DNA of 64,000 bases from Cronobacter universalis NCTC 9529 (GCF_001277175.1 NZ_CP012257.1:3534001-3598000); one strand, 5' to 3'. Shown: positions 31,199-39,918, numbered from the stretch's first letter. Numbers and translations: made by a program. Notes: generated by a model not told the origin, from the letters alone.

Positions 31199-32968
31199 AT
31201 GACCATCACCACCGACACCACGCTTTTAAACGACCCACGACGACAGGCAGCGCTGCTGTACTGGCAGGGCTTTTCCGTGCCGCAAATCGCGGAGATGCTG
31301 AAAATCAAACGCCCCACCGTGCAGAGCTGGAAGCAGCGCGACGGATGGGATGAGACGGCGCCCATTCAGCGCGTCGAAAACACGCTTGAGGCGCGGCTGA
31401 TTCAGCTTTATGCAAAGCCCGAGCTGACCTCGCACGACTTTAAGGTCGCGGATTTTCTCTCGCGTCAGATGGAGCGCCTCGCCAGGGTGAACCGCTACGG
31501 CCAGACCGGCAACGAGGCGGATTTAAATCCCAACGTGGCGAACCGCAACAAGGGCGACCGCCGCAAACCGAAAAAAAATTTCTTCAGCGAGGAGGCCATC
31601 GACAAACTCAGGGAGATTTTTTTTGAGGAGTCTTTCGACTATCAGCTGCGCTGGCACAAGGCCGGGTTAGAGCACCGCATTCGTGACATTCTTAAATCGC
31701 GCCAGATTGGCGCCACGTTCTACTTTTCCCGCGAGGCGCTGCTGCGCGCGCTGGAAACCGGCCATAACCAGATTTTTTTATCGGCCTCTAAAACGCAGGC
31801 GTATGTGTTCCGCGAATACATCATCCAGTTTGCGCGCCGGGTGGATGTGGAGCTGTCAGGCGATCCGATTGCCATCGGCAACAACGGCGCGAAGCTGATT
31901 TTTCTCGGCACCAACTCCAACACCGCGCAGAGCCATAACGGCGACCTGTATGTCGATGAGATTTTCTGGATACCCAATTTCCAGCGGCTGCGTAAGGTCG
32001 CCTCAGGCATGGCGTCACAGAAGCACCTGCGCTCGACCTATTTCTCGACGCCCTCCACCCTTGGGCATGGCGCGTTTCCTTTCTGGTCCGGCGAGCTGTT
32101 CAACAAGGGCCGCACCTCAGCAGCCGAGCGCGTGGATATCGATATCAGCCACGCGGCGCTCGCCGGCGGCATGCTGTGCGGGGATGGTCAGTGGCGCCAG
32201 ATTGTCACCATCGAGGACGCGCTCGCCGGCGGCTGCGACCTGTTCGACCTGGACGCGCTGAAGCGGGAAAACAGCGCCGAGGATTTCCGCAATCTCTTCA
32301 TGTGCGAGTTCGTCGACGACAAAGCCTCAGTGTTTCCGTTCGAGGAGCTGCAACGCTGCATGGTCGACAGCCTGGAGGAGTGGGAAGACTTCTCGCCCTA
32401 CGCGGCGCGTCCGTTCGGCTCGCGTCCAGTGTGGATTGGCTACGACCCGTCGCATACCGGCGACTCCGCCGGCTGCGTGGTGCTGGCGCCGCCGGTTGTC
32501 TCGGGCGGCAAGTTCCGCATTCTGGAGCGCCACCAGTGGAAAGGTATGGACTTCGCCACCCAGGCGCAGGCCATCCGCGAGCTCACTGAAAAATATCAGG
32601 TCGAGTACATCGGTATCGATGCAACCGGCATCGGCCAGGGCGTGTTTCAGCTTGTGCGCGCCTTCTGGCCTGCCGCACGCGAAATCCGCTACAGCCCGGA
32701 AGTCAAAACCGCGATGGTGCTGAAGGCAAAAGACACCATCAGCCGCGGCTGTCTGGAGTACGACGCCGGCGCCACGGATATCACGCAGTCCTTTATGGCT
32801 ATCCGCAAGACCATGACCAGCAGCGGGCGCAGCGCCACCTACGAGGCGAGCCGCAGCGAGGAAGCGAGTCATGCGGATGTTGCGTGGGCCACCATGCACG
32901 CCCTGTTAAACGAGCCGCTGACCGCCGGGAGCGGCCAGGCATCATCCTCAATTCTGGAGTTTTACTGA
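31199..32968 (+). CDS. Terminase large subunit gpP of prophage 2
   Basis: A 589-residue terminase (P2 gpP 590 aa). It has an N-terminal helix-turn-helix (FSVPQIAEMLKIKRPTVQSWK) and an ATPase domain with KSRQIGATFYFSREALL as the Walker A region and GDLYVDEIFWI as Walker B. The nuclease domain shows IGYDPSHTGDSAG and YIGIDATGIGQGV aspartates, and the C-terminus reads TYEASRSEEASHADVAWATM. The ATG at 31199 follows GAGG. It overlaps the portal start by one base (TGATG). It appears complete. Confidence 0.93.
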   Translation: MTITTDTTLLNDPRRQAALLYWQGFSVPQIAEMLKIKRPTVQSWKQRDGWDETAPIQRVENTLEARLIQLYAKPELTSHDFKVADFLSRQMERLARVNRYGQTGNEADLNPNVANRNKGDRRKPKKNFFSEEAIDKLREIFFEESFDYQLRWHKAGLEHRIRDILKSRQIGATFYFSREALLRALETGHNQIFLSASKTQAYVFREYIIQFARRVDVELSGDPIAIGNNGAKLIFLGTNSNTAQSHNGDLYVDEIFWIPNFQRLRKVASGMASQKHLRSTYFSTPSTLGHGAFPFWSGELFNKGRTSAAERVDIDISHAALAGGMLCGDGQWRQIVTIEDALAGGCDLFDLDALKRENSAEDFRNLFMCEFVDDKASVFPFEELQRCMVDSLEEWEDFSPYAARPFGSRPVWIGYDPSHTGDSAGCVVLAPPVVSGGKFRILERHQWKGMDFATQAQAIRELTEKYQVEYIGIDATGIGQGVFQLVRAFWPAAREIRYSPEVKTAMVLKAKDTISRGCLEYDAGATDITQSFMAIRKTMTSSGRSATYEASRSEEASHADVAWATMHALLNEPLTAGSGQASSSILEFY

Positions 32969-33990
32969 TGAGTAAACGTAAAAACCGCAAGCACGATAAC
33001 CGCGCGGCCACGACCACCGCCGGCGCGCAAAAGATGGAGGCCTTCACGTTTGGCGAGCCGACGCCGGTACTCGACCGCCGCGATATTCTCGATTATGTCG
33101 AGTGCATCAGTAACGGCAAATGGTACGAGCCGCCGGTCAGCTTCGCGGGCCTGGCAAAAAGCCTGCGCGCCGCCGTGCATCACAGCTCGCCGATTTACGT
33201 GAAGCGGAATATTCTGGCAAGCACGTTTATTCCGCACCCGCTGTTGTCACAGCAGGATTTCAGCCGCTTCGTGCTGGATTTTCTGGTGTTCGGAAACGCC
33301 TTTCTGGAAGCACGTAAAAGCGTGACCGGCAAAGTTATCAGGCTGGATGCCTCACCGGCCAAATATACCCGGCGCGGCGTGGAGGAGGATGTTTACTGGT
33401 GGGTGCCGGGCTTTTCGCAGCCGCAGCAGTTTGAACCGGGCTCGGTGTTTCACCTACTGGAGCCGGATATCAACCAGGAGCTTTACGGGATGCCGGAATA
33501 TCTCAGCGCGCTTAACTCGGCCTGGCTGAATGAATCCGCGACGCTGTTTCGCCGCAAGTATTACCAGAACGGCGCGCACGCGGGGTACATCATGTACGTG
33601 ACCGACGCGGCGCAGAGCAGCACCGACGTTGAGGCGATGCGCGATGCGATGCGCAGCTCGAAGGGGATCGGCAATTTTAAGAACCTGTTTTTCTATGCAC
33701 CGAACGGCAAACCTGACGGGATTAAAATCGTGCCGTTAAGCGAGGTCGCCACTAAAGACGACTTTTTTAATATTAAAAAGGTGAGCGCGTCCGACATGCT
33801 CGATGCGCATCGTATCCCGTTTCAGCTCATGGGCGGCAAGCCGGAAAACGTCGGCAGCCTGGGCGATATCGAGAAGGTGGCAAAGGTCTTTGTGCGCAAC
33901 GAGCTTATTCCGTTGCAGGACCGGATCAGGGAAGTCAACCTTTGGATAGGGAAGGAAATTATTTCTTTCAAAAACTATTCTTTGGAATAG
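32968..33990 (+). CDS. Portal protein gpQ of prophage 2
   Basis: A 340-residue P2-type portal protein with the family blocks FVLDFLVFGNAFLEARKS, YGMPEYLSALNSAWLNESAT, FRRKYYQNGAHAGYIMYVTD and DMLDAHRIPFQLMGGKPEN. The end, WIGKEIISFKNYSLE, is close to the P2 gpQ terminus, so it is effectively full length. Its last 16 bases overlap the end of the convergent large cargo gene. Confidence 0.92.
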   Translation: MSKRKNRKHDNRAATTTAGAQKMEAFTFGEPTPVLDRRDILDYVECISNGKWYEPPVSFAGLAKSLRAAVHHSSPIYVKRNILASTFIPHPLLSQQDFSRFVLDFLVFGNAFLEARKSVTGKVIRLDASPAKYTRRGVEEDVYWWVPGFSQPQQFEPGSVFHLLEPDINQELYGMPEYLSALNSAWLNESATLFRRKYYQNGAHAGYIMYVTDAAQSSTDVEAMRDAMRSSKGIGNFKNLFFYAPNGKPDGIKIVPLSEVATKDDFFNIKKVSASDMLDAHRIPFQLMGGKPENVGSLGDIEKVAKVFVRNELIPLQDRIREVNLWIGKEIISFKNYSLE

Positions 33991-35576
33991 CTAATAAATT
34001 GTTTTGAGAATGAGTTAAAAAGGTAACAATCGCTATGCTCATTCTCAAACTTTTCCATGATATGTTCCGAGATTGCCTTACACTGTTCCTCAAGAGAAAC
34101 CATCTCACTTGCACGTATTAATTTTTCAATTTTGATTTCGTAATTTAACAACGCTAGCCAATTATCATGGTGTGTAAATTTGCCTGTAGCCGTAAAGGCA
34201 AGACAAACACTAAATGATGAGAAAATCAAAGGTAGCACTACAAATACATTTAGTTTTTTATCAAAATCAAGTTCCCCAATAAAATCAGGCGCAGTTAGAT
34301 GCAAAAATCTATCATCTGCTGGAGCATGATTAATTAAAGAATACATTCTTTCTATCTGCTCACCTTTGTCAAGAAGCTCGTTTATACTTATCTTGCAAAT
34401 TTTGTTTGCTCTGAAATAGGACGCAATTTGCATCATCCGCGAGGCCGACAGCTCTGTTTTAACCATTTCATTAATTAGCTCATGATTTGTAATGGAGTTG
34501 CTATTAACGTCAAATACTTGTTTCTTGCCCTCGCTTGTTTTAAGTGTGACTTTTACTTTATTAAAAGGAGAGTGAAACATTCTCATCAATAAAAGGACGT
34601 CTCTTAAATCAGCTATATCAATAGGTTTATCATAAGAGATAAAATCCATGTTTAATGTTGGCTTTCTTATATAAACCTTTGCGTCAAAAAAATCAGTATT
34701 GACTCTAAAAAAAGCTAGTTCGTCTGCCGCATTTAGTACGATAGGCGAGAAATAAAATTTACAGTCAAAACAAACCTCATCTATCTCACTTTCAAAATTA
34801 ATAGTTCCAGAAAATAATTCTTTAACTTCATCAAACTCTATTATAGCCTCATTGCTTGTGAGCTCATCATTTTTCATTGCCAGGCTAAATCGTTGCTCCC
34901 AAGCTTCAATATCTTTTATCTTAACTTTAGTAGGGTAACCTAATGACGCTTGCATTAAATTGTTATAGTCTTCCTTTGTGGCAATTTTAAAGTTTATCTT
35001 ATAACGCTCTGCTTCATATCCCAGTGAGCTTAATAGCTCTAGTTTATTTTTACAATAGCTGGCGATTCCGGAGGGGATATATTTTTCAATGGCACTTCTT
35101 ATTGCATATTTATCCGCCAGAAGAATCTCATCTTCTTCACTATAACTTACTCTATAGCTAATTTTGTGCAGCGACTTTCTAGCGCCAACGTCATTTTCAC
35201 GTATTTTTTTTAATACGTCGTACATCATCTTATCATCGACATGAACAAGAAAAGCTGACACCAAATTTATTCCGCCACTGTATTTGGCAAAAAAGAAAAA
35301 ACAAGGCAAGGATGAATCACAAAACCTTTTCATATTGGAGAGTTTGACTTGGACACTATTGCTCTCACCATCCGTCGCTTTTACTTGTATAAAGCACTGT
35401 ATAGGTTGCGTATCTAACGTGTTTAATTGAGTGATATTATTTTCTAACGGAAATTCAACAATGGCGTCCCATCCAGCAGCATCTTCCTGCAAAGAACTAT
35501 TAACAATCAATTCAGCCAAATTGCATAACTTGTCAAAGTCGGCCTTGCCTATATTACCTACTTTTCTGGCGCTCAT
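33975..35576 (-). CDS. Large cargo protein with a PD-(D/E)XK-like N-terminus
   Basis: A 533-residue protein of unknown family. Residues 1-110 contain ADFDKLCNLAELIVN, then GWDAIVEFPL and CFIQVKATDGE, the Glu - Asp - (Q)xK spacing seen in PD-(D/E)XK or DUF4365-type nuclease folds. The rest is mixed alpha/beta without a motif I recognise. The ATG at 35576 follows GGGG; an ATG 4 codons upstream is weaker. The gene is AT-rich, stands alone in minus orientation between the portal gene and cos, and overlaps the portal end by 16 bp. This is a known cargo position for anti-phage genes in P2-like phages, so a single-gene defence system is plausible but unproven. Confidence 0.65.
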   Translation of the reverse strand: MSARKVGNIGKADFDKLCNLAELIVNSSLQEDAAGWDAIVEFPLENNITQLNTLDTQPIQCFIQVKATDGESNSVQVKLSNMKRFCDSSLPCFFFFAKYSGGINLVSAFLVHVDDKMMYDVLKKIRENDVGARKSLHKISYRVSYSEEDEILLADKYAIRSAIEKYIPSGIASYCKNKLELLSSLGYEAERYKINFKIATKEDYNNLMQASLGYPTKVKIKDIEAWEQRFSLAMKNDELTSNEAIIEFDEVKELFSGTINFESEIDEVCFDCKFYFSPIVLNAADELAFFRVNTDFFDAKVYIRKPTLNMDFISYDKPIDIADLRDVLLLMRMFHSPFNKVKVTLKTSEGKKQVFDVNSNSITNHELINEMVKTELSASRMMQIASYFRANKICKISINELLDKGEQIERMYSLINHAPADDRFLHLTAPDFIGELDFDKKLNVFVVLPLIFSSFSVCLAFTATGKFTHHDNWLALLNYEIKIEKLIRASEMVSLEEQCKAISEHIMEKFENEHSDCYLFNSFSKQFISYSKE

Positions 35577-35588
35577 AAGAATCCCCAT

Positions 35589-35810
35589 TCATTTACACGA
35601 ATAGAAATCATATCTTAATCTATTTTGAAGATGAAGGTGGAAGAGGGTAAGTGATCCAATTCATAGTCTAATGATTGAGTAGTTTTTTGCGTTCCATCAC
35701 ATACTCCCAAGAACCACCGTACACTCCTTCACGACCCGCCTCCTTGACTGCTCCGCCACAACGAGGCACTGATGTTAGTTATCTCAAATCATGCACACCT
35801 GCCGCGCGCA
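35589..35810. other. Gene-free spacer before cos
   Basis: No gene or clear motif is seen between the large cargo gene and the cos site, apart from AT-rich sequence that should hold the cargo gene's promoter. Confidence 0.5.
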
Positions 35811-35829
35811 ATGCTATCCCCGCCTCGCC
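35811..35829 (-). other. P2-type cos site
   Basis: On the minus strand the bases read GGCGAGGCGGGGATAGCAT. This matches the 19-base cohesive end of P2 as I recall it (GGCGAGGCGGGGAAAGCAC) at 17 of 19 positions. It lies between the portal gene and gene A, as in P2. Confidence 0.75.
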
Positions 35830-35865
35830 TGCCCGCTTCATGGGTCGGTTTTAATGCAGGTGCAT
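35821..35865 (+). repeat. Cos-flanking 45-bp repeat, copy 1
   Basis: The 45 bases from the right half of cos outward (starting CGCCTCGCCTGCCCGCTTCA) recur at 37218-37262 with one mismatch. The two copies bracket the small membrane-protein cassette. Confidence 0.9.
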
Positions 35866-35990
35866 CAGCAGCCACGAGCCGCGCCAGCACTGGCGCGGCG
35901 GCACATAAGAGTTTTACAGCGACGCATGCAAACAAATGCATCTGATGTATGCATCTATCTAATTAGTGCTCACGCCCATTAAATGTGAGT

Positions 35991-36254
35991 TTACTTATCC
36001 TTAATGCGTACTAAAAAGCGGTAAAATTTACTCACTGCATACACGCTGAGAACCCCGATAAGTATTGACAACACACCAATGAAAATTATCGCCGTCAGGA
36101 AAGGGCTTAATAATCCCCCCAAACTTGTAAGGTCTCCAAGACTTGCAAGCGTATCATTTGGAACCTTCCTTAAGATAATCTCCGGAATTATTAGAAGCGC
36201 AATAATCGCAGCTATAACGTAAATGAGTATTTTACGACTTTTTTTCATCTTCAT
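35991..36254 (-). CDS. Small two-helix membrane protein
   Basis: An 87-residue protein with a basic start (MKMKKSRK), a hydrophobic segment at residues 9-27 (ILIYVIAAIIALLIIPEIIL), a Gly/Leu/Ser loop, and a second hydrophobic segment at about 50-75, ending in a basic tail. It probably lies in the inner membrane. It diverges from the 238-residue gene, with about 58 bp between the starts. Unknown function. Confidence 0.6.
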   Translation of the reverse strand: MKMKKSRKILIYVIAAIIALLIIPEIILRKVPNDTLASLGDLTSLGGLLSPFLTAIIFIGVLSILIGVLSVYAVSKFYRFLVRIKDK

Positions 36255-36312
36255 CCTTGCTCCTGCGAGCGACCATGATCAATCATTAACCATAAATGTT
36301 ACAACAAGGCAC

Positions 36313-37029
36313 ATGGAAATGGCAGAAAACTATCTCAAATTGAAAGCGCAGTCAGATCAAAGACTGGCAATTGCTCTAACCAAAGCTGTGAAGGAGGTGT
36401 ATGCCACCCACATGCAAACCGTCGAAGACGTTAAGCTTGGCAGCCAGCGTATTATTAACTATGGCTCATGTGTGATGCCTGACAAATACTACAGGAGCAC
36501 ATGCCATGAGCAATGGGGTGAAGATAAACGTTTGTATTTGTCTGTGCTGGAAATTTATAAAAGAAACGACGTTGTTTTAGACATGGTCCAACTTTATTTC
36601 CAGAAAGCCTTTAAGCGTCTCGGAGACGAAAAAAGTAACACCCTTGTATCTTACATAAAGCAAAAAATCGGTGAGAAAGCATATGAATCAGCTGAACGTT
36701 CGAGCAAAATGGCTCTTTCATTGACAATTGCCAAATTAATTGTAAGCAGTGGCAAGTTTCAGGAGTCATACATTCAAAAAGTTAATGAAATGTCCAGCTG
36801 GCTTATTAAAGTAGTGACCATTTATTCTAAGGCTGAGGTGGCAGCACTGGCTGCGAACAAACTTAAATTTCAGGATGCAGCATATTACCAGATACTCTTT
36901 CGTGAAAAGATAGAAATGCTATATTTCCTTATCGAACCACAAATGTCAAAGATAATATATCAAGTTGAATCGGGAGGGAATAACGAAGAAGTTATTGGTG
37001 ATGCTTTATATGAAATGCTAAAAAGATGA
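36313..37029 (+). CDS. Helical cargo protein of unknown function
   Basis: A 238-residue, mostly helical, soluble protein (MEMAENYLKLKAQSDQRLAI...). One helix, SSKMALSLTIAKLIVSSGKF, is weakly amphipathic. The ATG at 36313 is preferred to an upstream one that would overlap the divergent gene. It has AAGG just upstream. Its stop overlaps the start of a 58-residue membrane protein (ATGA), so the two are translationally coupled. The pair is AT-rich and bracketed by the cos-flanking repeats. No family recognised. Confidence 0.6.
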   Translation: MEMAENYLKLKAQSDQRLAIALTKAVKEVYATHMQTVEDVKLGSQRIINYGSCVMPDKYYRSTCHEQWGEDKRLYLSVLEIYKRNDVVLDMVQLYFQKAFKRLGDEKSNTLVSYIKQKIGEKAYESAERSSKMALSLTIAKLIVSSGKFQESYIQKVNEMSSWLIKVVTIYSKAEVAALAANKLKFQDAAYYQILFREKIEMLYFLIEPQMSKIIYQVESGGNNEEVIGDALYEMLKR

Positions 37030-37202
37030 AGAAATTATTAACCTTTTTGTGGGCGGCGCATTCTCACTTGGTCCCAATTGCAATTATACTTGCAGGGGCC
37101 TTTTTGTTTATTTATTTCATTGAGGAGTATTCAGGAGTACTTACTTTCTTATGGTTCATTATCGTTACATTTATCTACATCAAATACAACCGCTGGTATT
37201 GA
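37026..37202 (+). CDS. 58-residue membrane protein coupled to the helical cargo gene
   Basis: The ATG overlaps the stop of the previous gene (ATGA). The product starts MKKLLTFLWAAHSHLVPIAI and has two hydrophobic segments (about residues 13-31 and 37-52) with a short acidic EEYSG turn between them, ending KYNRWY. It ends 15 bp before the second cos-flanking repeat. A small membrane partner or effector is a reasonable guess from the architecture. Confidence 0.6.
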   Translation: MKKLLTFLWAAHSHLVPIAIILAGAFLFIYFIEEYSGVLTFLWFIIVTFIYIKYNRWY

Positions 37203-37217
37203 TGGTGAACTGATTCG

Positions 37218-37262
37218 CGCCTCGCCTGACCGCTTCATGGGTCGGTTTTAATGCAGGTGCAT
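37218..37262 (+). repeat. Cos-flanking 45-bp repeat, copy 2
   Basis: Identical to 35821-35865 except for one base (GACC for GCCC). It lacks the left half of cos, so it is not a complete cos site. Confidence 0.9.
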
Positions 37263-37350
37263 TACCCCGAAGATTCACCCCAGGGCTGGGGTGATAGAAT
37301 TATCAGAACATATGAAGATAAATGCAAATTCATGTACTAAGGAGATGCAA

Positions 37351-38070
37351 CTAGTTAATATTAAATCCAATTCTACCATTGACTATGACGCTATTGCTAA
37401 AAACTAAATTGCCAACCCTTAACCGATCAGCGTTACCAAACAATCGAACGCCCCGAATTAGCATGTCGAACCGTTTGATTATCAATTTCTTAGGTGGTTC
37501 CACTAACAGCACTAAACGCGGCCCTCGGTTTTTTTCAATAACACTTATCTCAGGGCCAATAACAGTGATATCCCAACTTCCAGTACCGCATACCCATTCA
37601 TTCCTAATTATTTCTAATGAAAGTTTCCCTTTGCTATCATAAAATCTCCCAGAAATAAGTATCGCATCGTCTTCTTTTTCTACTTGCAATAACGGCTCAC
37701 CTTCGAACATAACTGGTATTTGACAGTTGATAAAAGTCTGCCCTGCAAATTGGATCAAGGGCTCATCATCAGAAAAGTCTAGCTTATCAGTGATTTTTCC
37801 AATTTTCAGTGCCGCAGGCTCAAGCATGGCCTTCTTAATCTTCTCTTTCGAATAGATGCGCCGGGTAACTTTTGCGTGACACGTTGGGCAAAGGAGAGTA
37901 ATCGCATCTGGCGAGTGCTCTTTCGCTAGTGCAAAAGTGGGCTCTACATGTTCATACTCAACGATTGGAGATGCACAAACAACACAGCCAAAACCACATT
38001 TTTGCCTAACTTGCCTTTTTACCTCCGCGGGGATGGTTCTCGACAAACCATATTTATTGAACTCTCCCAT
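37351..38070 (-). CDS. HNH endonuclease-like protein with a beta-rich C-terminal domain
   Basis: A 239-residue protein. The N-terminal 75 residues form an HNH domain: CGFGCVVCASPIVEYEHVEP, then TLLCPTCHAKVTR, with two Cys pairs for zinc and the catalytic EH dyad. Residues 95-239 are rich in beta strands (FAGQTFINCQIPVMFEGEPL, LLVEPPKKLIIKRFDMLIRG) with no recognised motif. The ATG at 38070 has a GGAGG site 7-8 bases upstream. It lies in the cos-to-A cargo interval. A defence nuclease is plausible; a homing-type or stand-alone phage HNH enzyme is the alternative. Confidence 0.75.
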   Translation of the reverse strand: MGEFNKYGLSRTIPAEVKRQVRQKCGFGCVVCASPIVEYEHVEPTFALAKEHSPDAITLLCPTCHAKVTRRIYSKEKIKKAMLEPAALKIGKITDKLDFSDDEPLIQFAGQTFINCQIPVMFEGEPLLQVEKEDDAILISGRFYDSKGKLSLEIIRNEWVCGTGSWDITVIGPEISVIEKNRGPRLVLLVEPPKKLIIKRFDMLIRGVRLFGNADRLRVGNLVFSNSVIVNGRIGFNIN

Positions 38071-38317
38071 ACTGCAACCTCCAGTTTTATTATGTTTATA
38101 TATCATCCCGTTAAAATCATTCTACTCAAAGGAAGTACAGGCAGAATGTGACGAATATCATTTTAGGAGGTTAAAAATTTTTTAATAAAACAACTTTAAA
38201 AGTGAGGGAAGTACATATCCCTAGCTTTATTGCCTAATTTTTATTGCACTTTGAACTGAAACCTTCATTAAAGTGCCCGAATTGTGGTCCTTTTCAAGTC
38301 TGGTCATTTAACCTTCC

Positions 38318-38497
38318 CTAGTTAGGTGTTACCGGTCTGGGTATTTCAAACATAAACACACCGTCAGAAGTTCGCCCCAGCCAGTACCCACCGCCGCACT
38401 CTTTGGGGCGCTGGAAAAAGGCCTGACCGCCGGGAACATAGCGCGGGAGGGCTTCGCCCCGGTAAACGACCTGATAGTCATTATCTTTTTTACCCAT
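38318..38497 (-). CDS. Small phage protein of unknown function
   Basis: A 59-residue protein (MGKKDNDYQVVYRGEALPRY...) rich in Gly and aromatic residues, with TAGG before the ATG. It lies between the HNH gene and gene A and has the composition of the phage backbone rather than of the AT-rich cargo. No domain is recognised. Confidence 0.6.
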   Translation of the reverse strand: MGKKDNDYQVVYRGEALPRYVPGGQAFFQRPKECGGGYWLGRTSDGVFMFEIPRPVTPN

Positions 38498-38528
38498 TGC
38501 CTAACGCCTCGCTTTGCTCGTTGTTCAA

Positions 38529-38567
38529 CGCCGAAGCCGGCAGGAAATTTCCTTGCCGGCTTCGGCG
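38529..38567. repeat. 39-bp near-perfect palindrome
   Basis: Arms CGCCGAAGCCGGCA and TGCCGGCTTCGGCG (14 bp, perfect) flank GGAAATTTCC, which is itself palindromic. No T-run follows on either side. It lies just beyond the truncated end of gene A. Confidence 0.85.
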
Positions 38568-38618
38568 CTCACTCAGTGCATCCAGCTGTCGTATGACCAA
38601 ACTATGCCAGAATGCCCA

Positions 38619-39668
38619 TCACGCGCTTTTATCTTTGACCGGACTAAACTCGCTTATGCGAATATCGTCGCGGTGCAGCTTCGCGCGAATGCGCGCCCAC
38701 AGCCCGGTTAAATAGCGCTGTGTATCCGCCGGGCTTGCGCCGTTCCATCTGCTGTTACGGTAACCGGCCTTTGTGGTGGCGTGGAATTTAGACGGGGCGG
38801 TCAACGTGTAAAACTCGCCAACATAGCCGAGCTCGTTACAGATATTTTCGAAGCCGCGGATGCGGGTCATTAACTCGCAACGGCGGATCGCCGGGTTGGC
38901 GACGCTACCGTCGTATTTATCGAGCAGGCTGATACGCTCACCCGTTACTTCATCTTCCAGCTCCATTCCCTTGAGAAATTCGCGGGTGCGGCGTTTCTGT
39001 TCGCGCCAGTCACTCACACAGCTTTTGCTGGCATACGCGCTGTGCTTTTTGCTGACGTTCCCGAGCGCGATGTGCAGATGCTCGCGCCATTCAGCGGCGA
39101 CTCGGCGCAGGCGGCCTTTCCACCATTTTTCTTCCGTCATGCGCAACACCGCCGGGCCGACATCTTTAGCAGTTACGTATTTGGTAGTAATCCTTTCCCA
39201 CCGAGGCGGTTCGCTTCTGAAATGGCGGGTAATACGGGCGGCGCACATGTAAGAAGCGTGCAACGCTTTTAACTCGCTGCCGTCCTGCACTTCAACCGTT
39301 CCCAGCTCGGCGATGATGAAGTTAGCGATATCACCGGCAAGCAGTTCAATGTCTGCTTTCGACATATCCGGCAGACGGTTATAGCGGGCGGTCATGTTCA
39401 CAAGCCGGGTTGTCAGGTAACGGGCTGACACATCATCATCCCGGCCATCAAAAACAGGCAGGGCCACATCTGGCGAAATGGCCTCGATACGATATTTCGC
39501 TGCAACCACTTCAAGGCGCGGTAATGCCCTCCGGGTGAAATTCACCAGAAAGGCATTAGCTCGCTGAACATCGTGCTCGCGCTCCAGCTCGTCGGCGCGC
39601 CGGCGCACGCCGTAACGCACCAGGTCAGGCTGTTTTTCCAGCTCGTTACGCGCATGCAGCAGCGCCGC
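38619..39668 (-). pseudogene. Replication protein A of prophage 2, truncated at both ends
   Basis: About 350 codons of a P2 gpA-family rolling-circle replication protein. The visible start, AALLHARNELEKQPDLVRYG, is internal to the family. Matching segments run through ADIELLAGDIANFI, YASKSCVSDWREQKRR and YTLTAPSKFH to RDDIRISEF, then eight unrelated residues and a stop. The HUH motif (HWHMM in P2), which lies a few residues further on, and the catalytic tyrosines are absent. Upstream the frame is joined to cII. It cannot nick an origin. Confidence 0.85.
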
Positions 39669-39883
39669 AACCCATCCACGAGAGTCGAGTCTTCAGTGAG
39701 ATCAGTTAGTACCCAAATTTCCCGAGGTGTTAACTGATGAGGTTGCTCGGGATTGAGTTTGTTATAGAGCGTGTGCGGCTTAATTCCGGCCTTAACCGCT
39801 AATTCCCGGACATTATGGGATGCTGCAAATTTGCTACATGCATCATCAAAATGTGTATGTGAGGAAACGCGAAAATCTAACAT
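39668..39883 (-). pseudogene. 186-type CII activator, 3'-truncated
   Basis: The first 72 residues, MLDFRVSSHTHFDDACSKFA to LTDLTEDSTLVDGL, match phage 186 CII, including the helix-turn-helix region LAVKAGIKPHTLYNKLNPEQPH in two parts. The sequence then continues into gene A read out of frame, to a stop at 39542. CII activates the lysogeny promoter in 186; the C-terminal half is gone. Confidence 0.82.
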
Positions 39884-39918
39884 GCTGAAAATCCTTTTTT
39901 ATCCCAGAATGGATAACG

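Noticed and set aside
37218..37262. Second complete cos site
   Set aside because: The left half of the cos core (ATGCTATCC) is replaced by unrelated bases, so only the flank is duplicated.
38529..38567. Palindrome read as a Rho-independent terminator
   Set aside because: Neither side has a T-run, and the central GGAAATTTCC pairs with itself, giving no usual loop.
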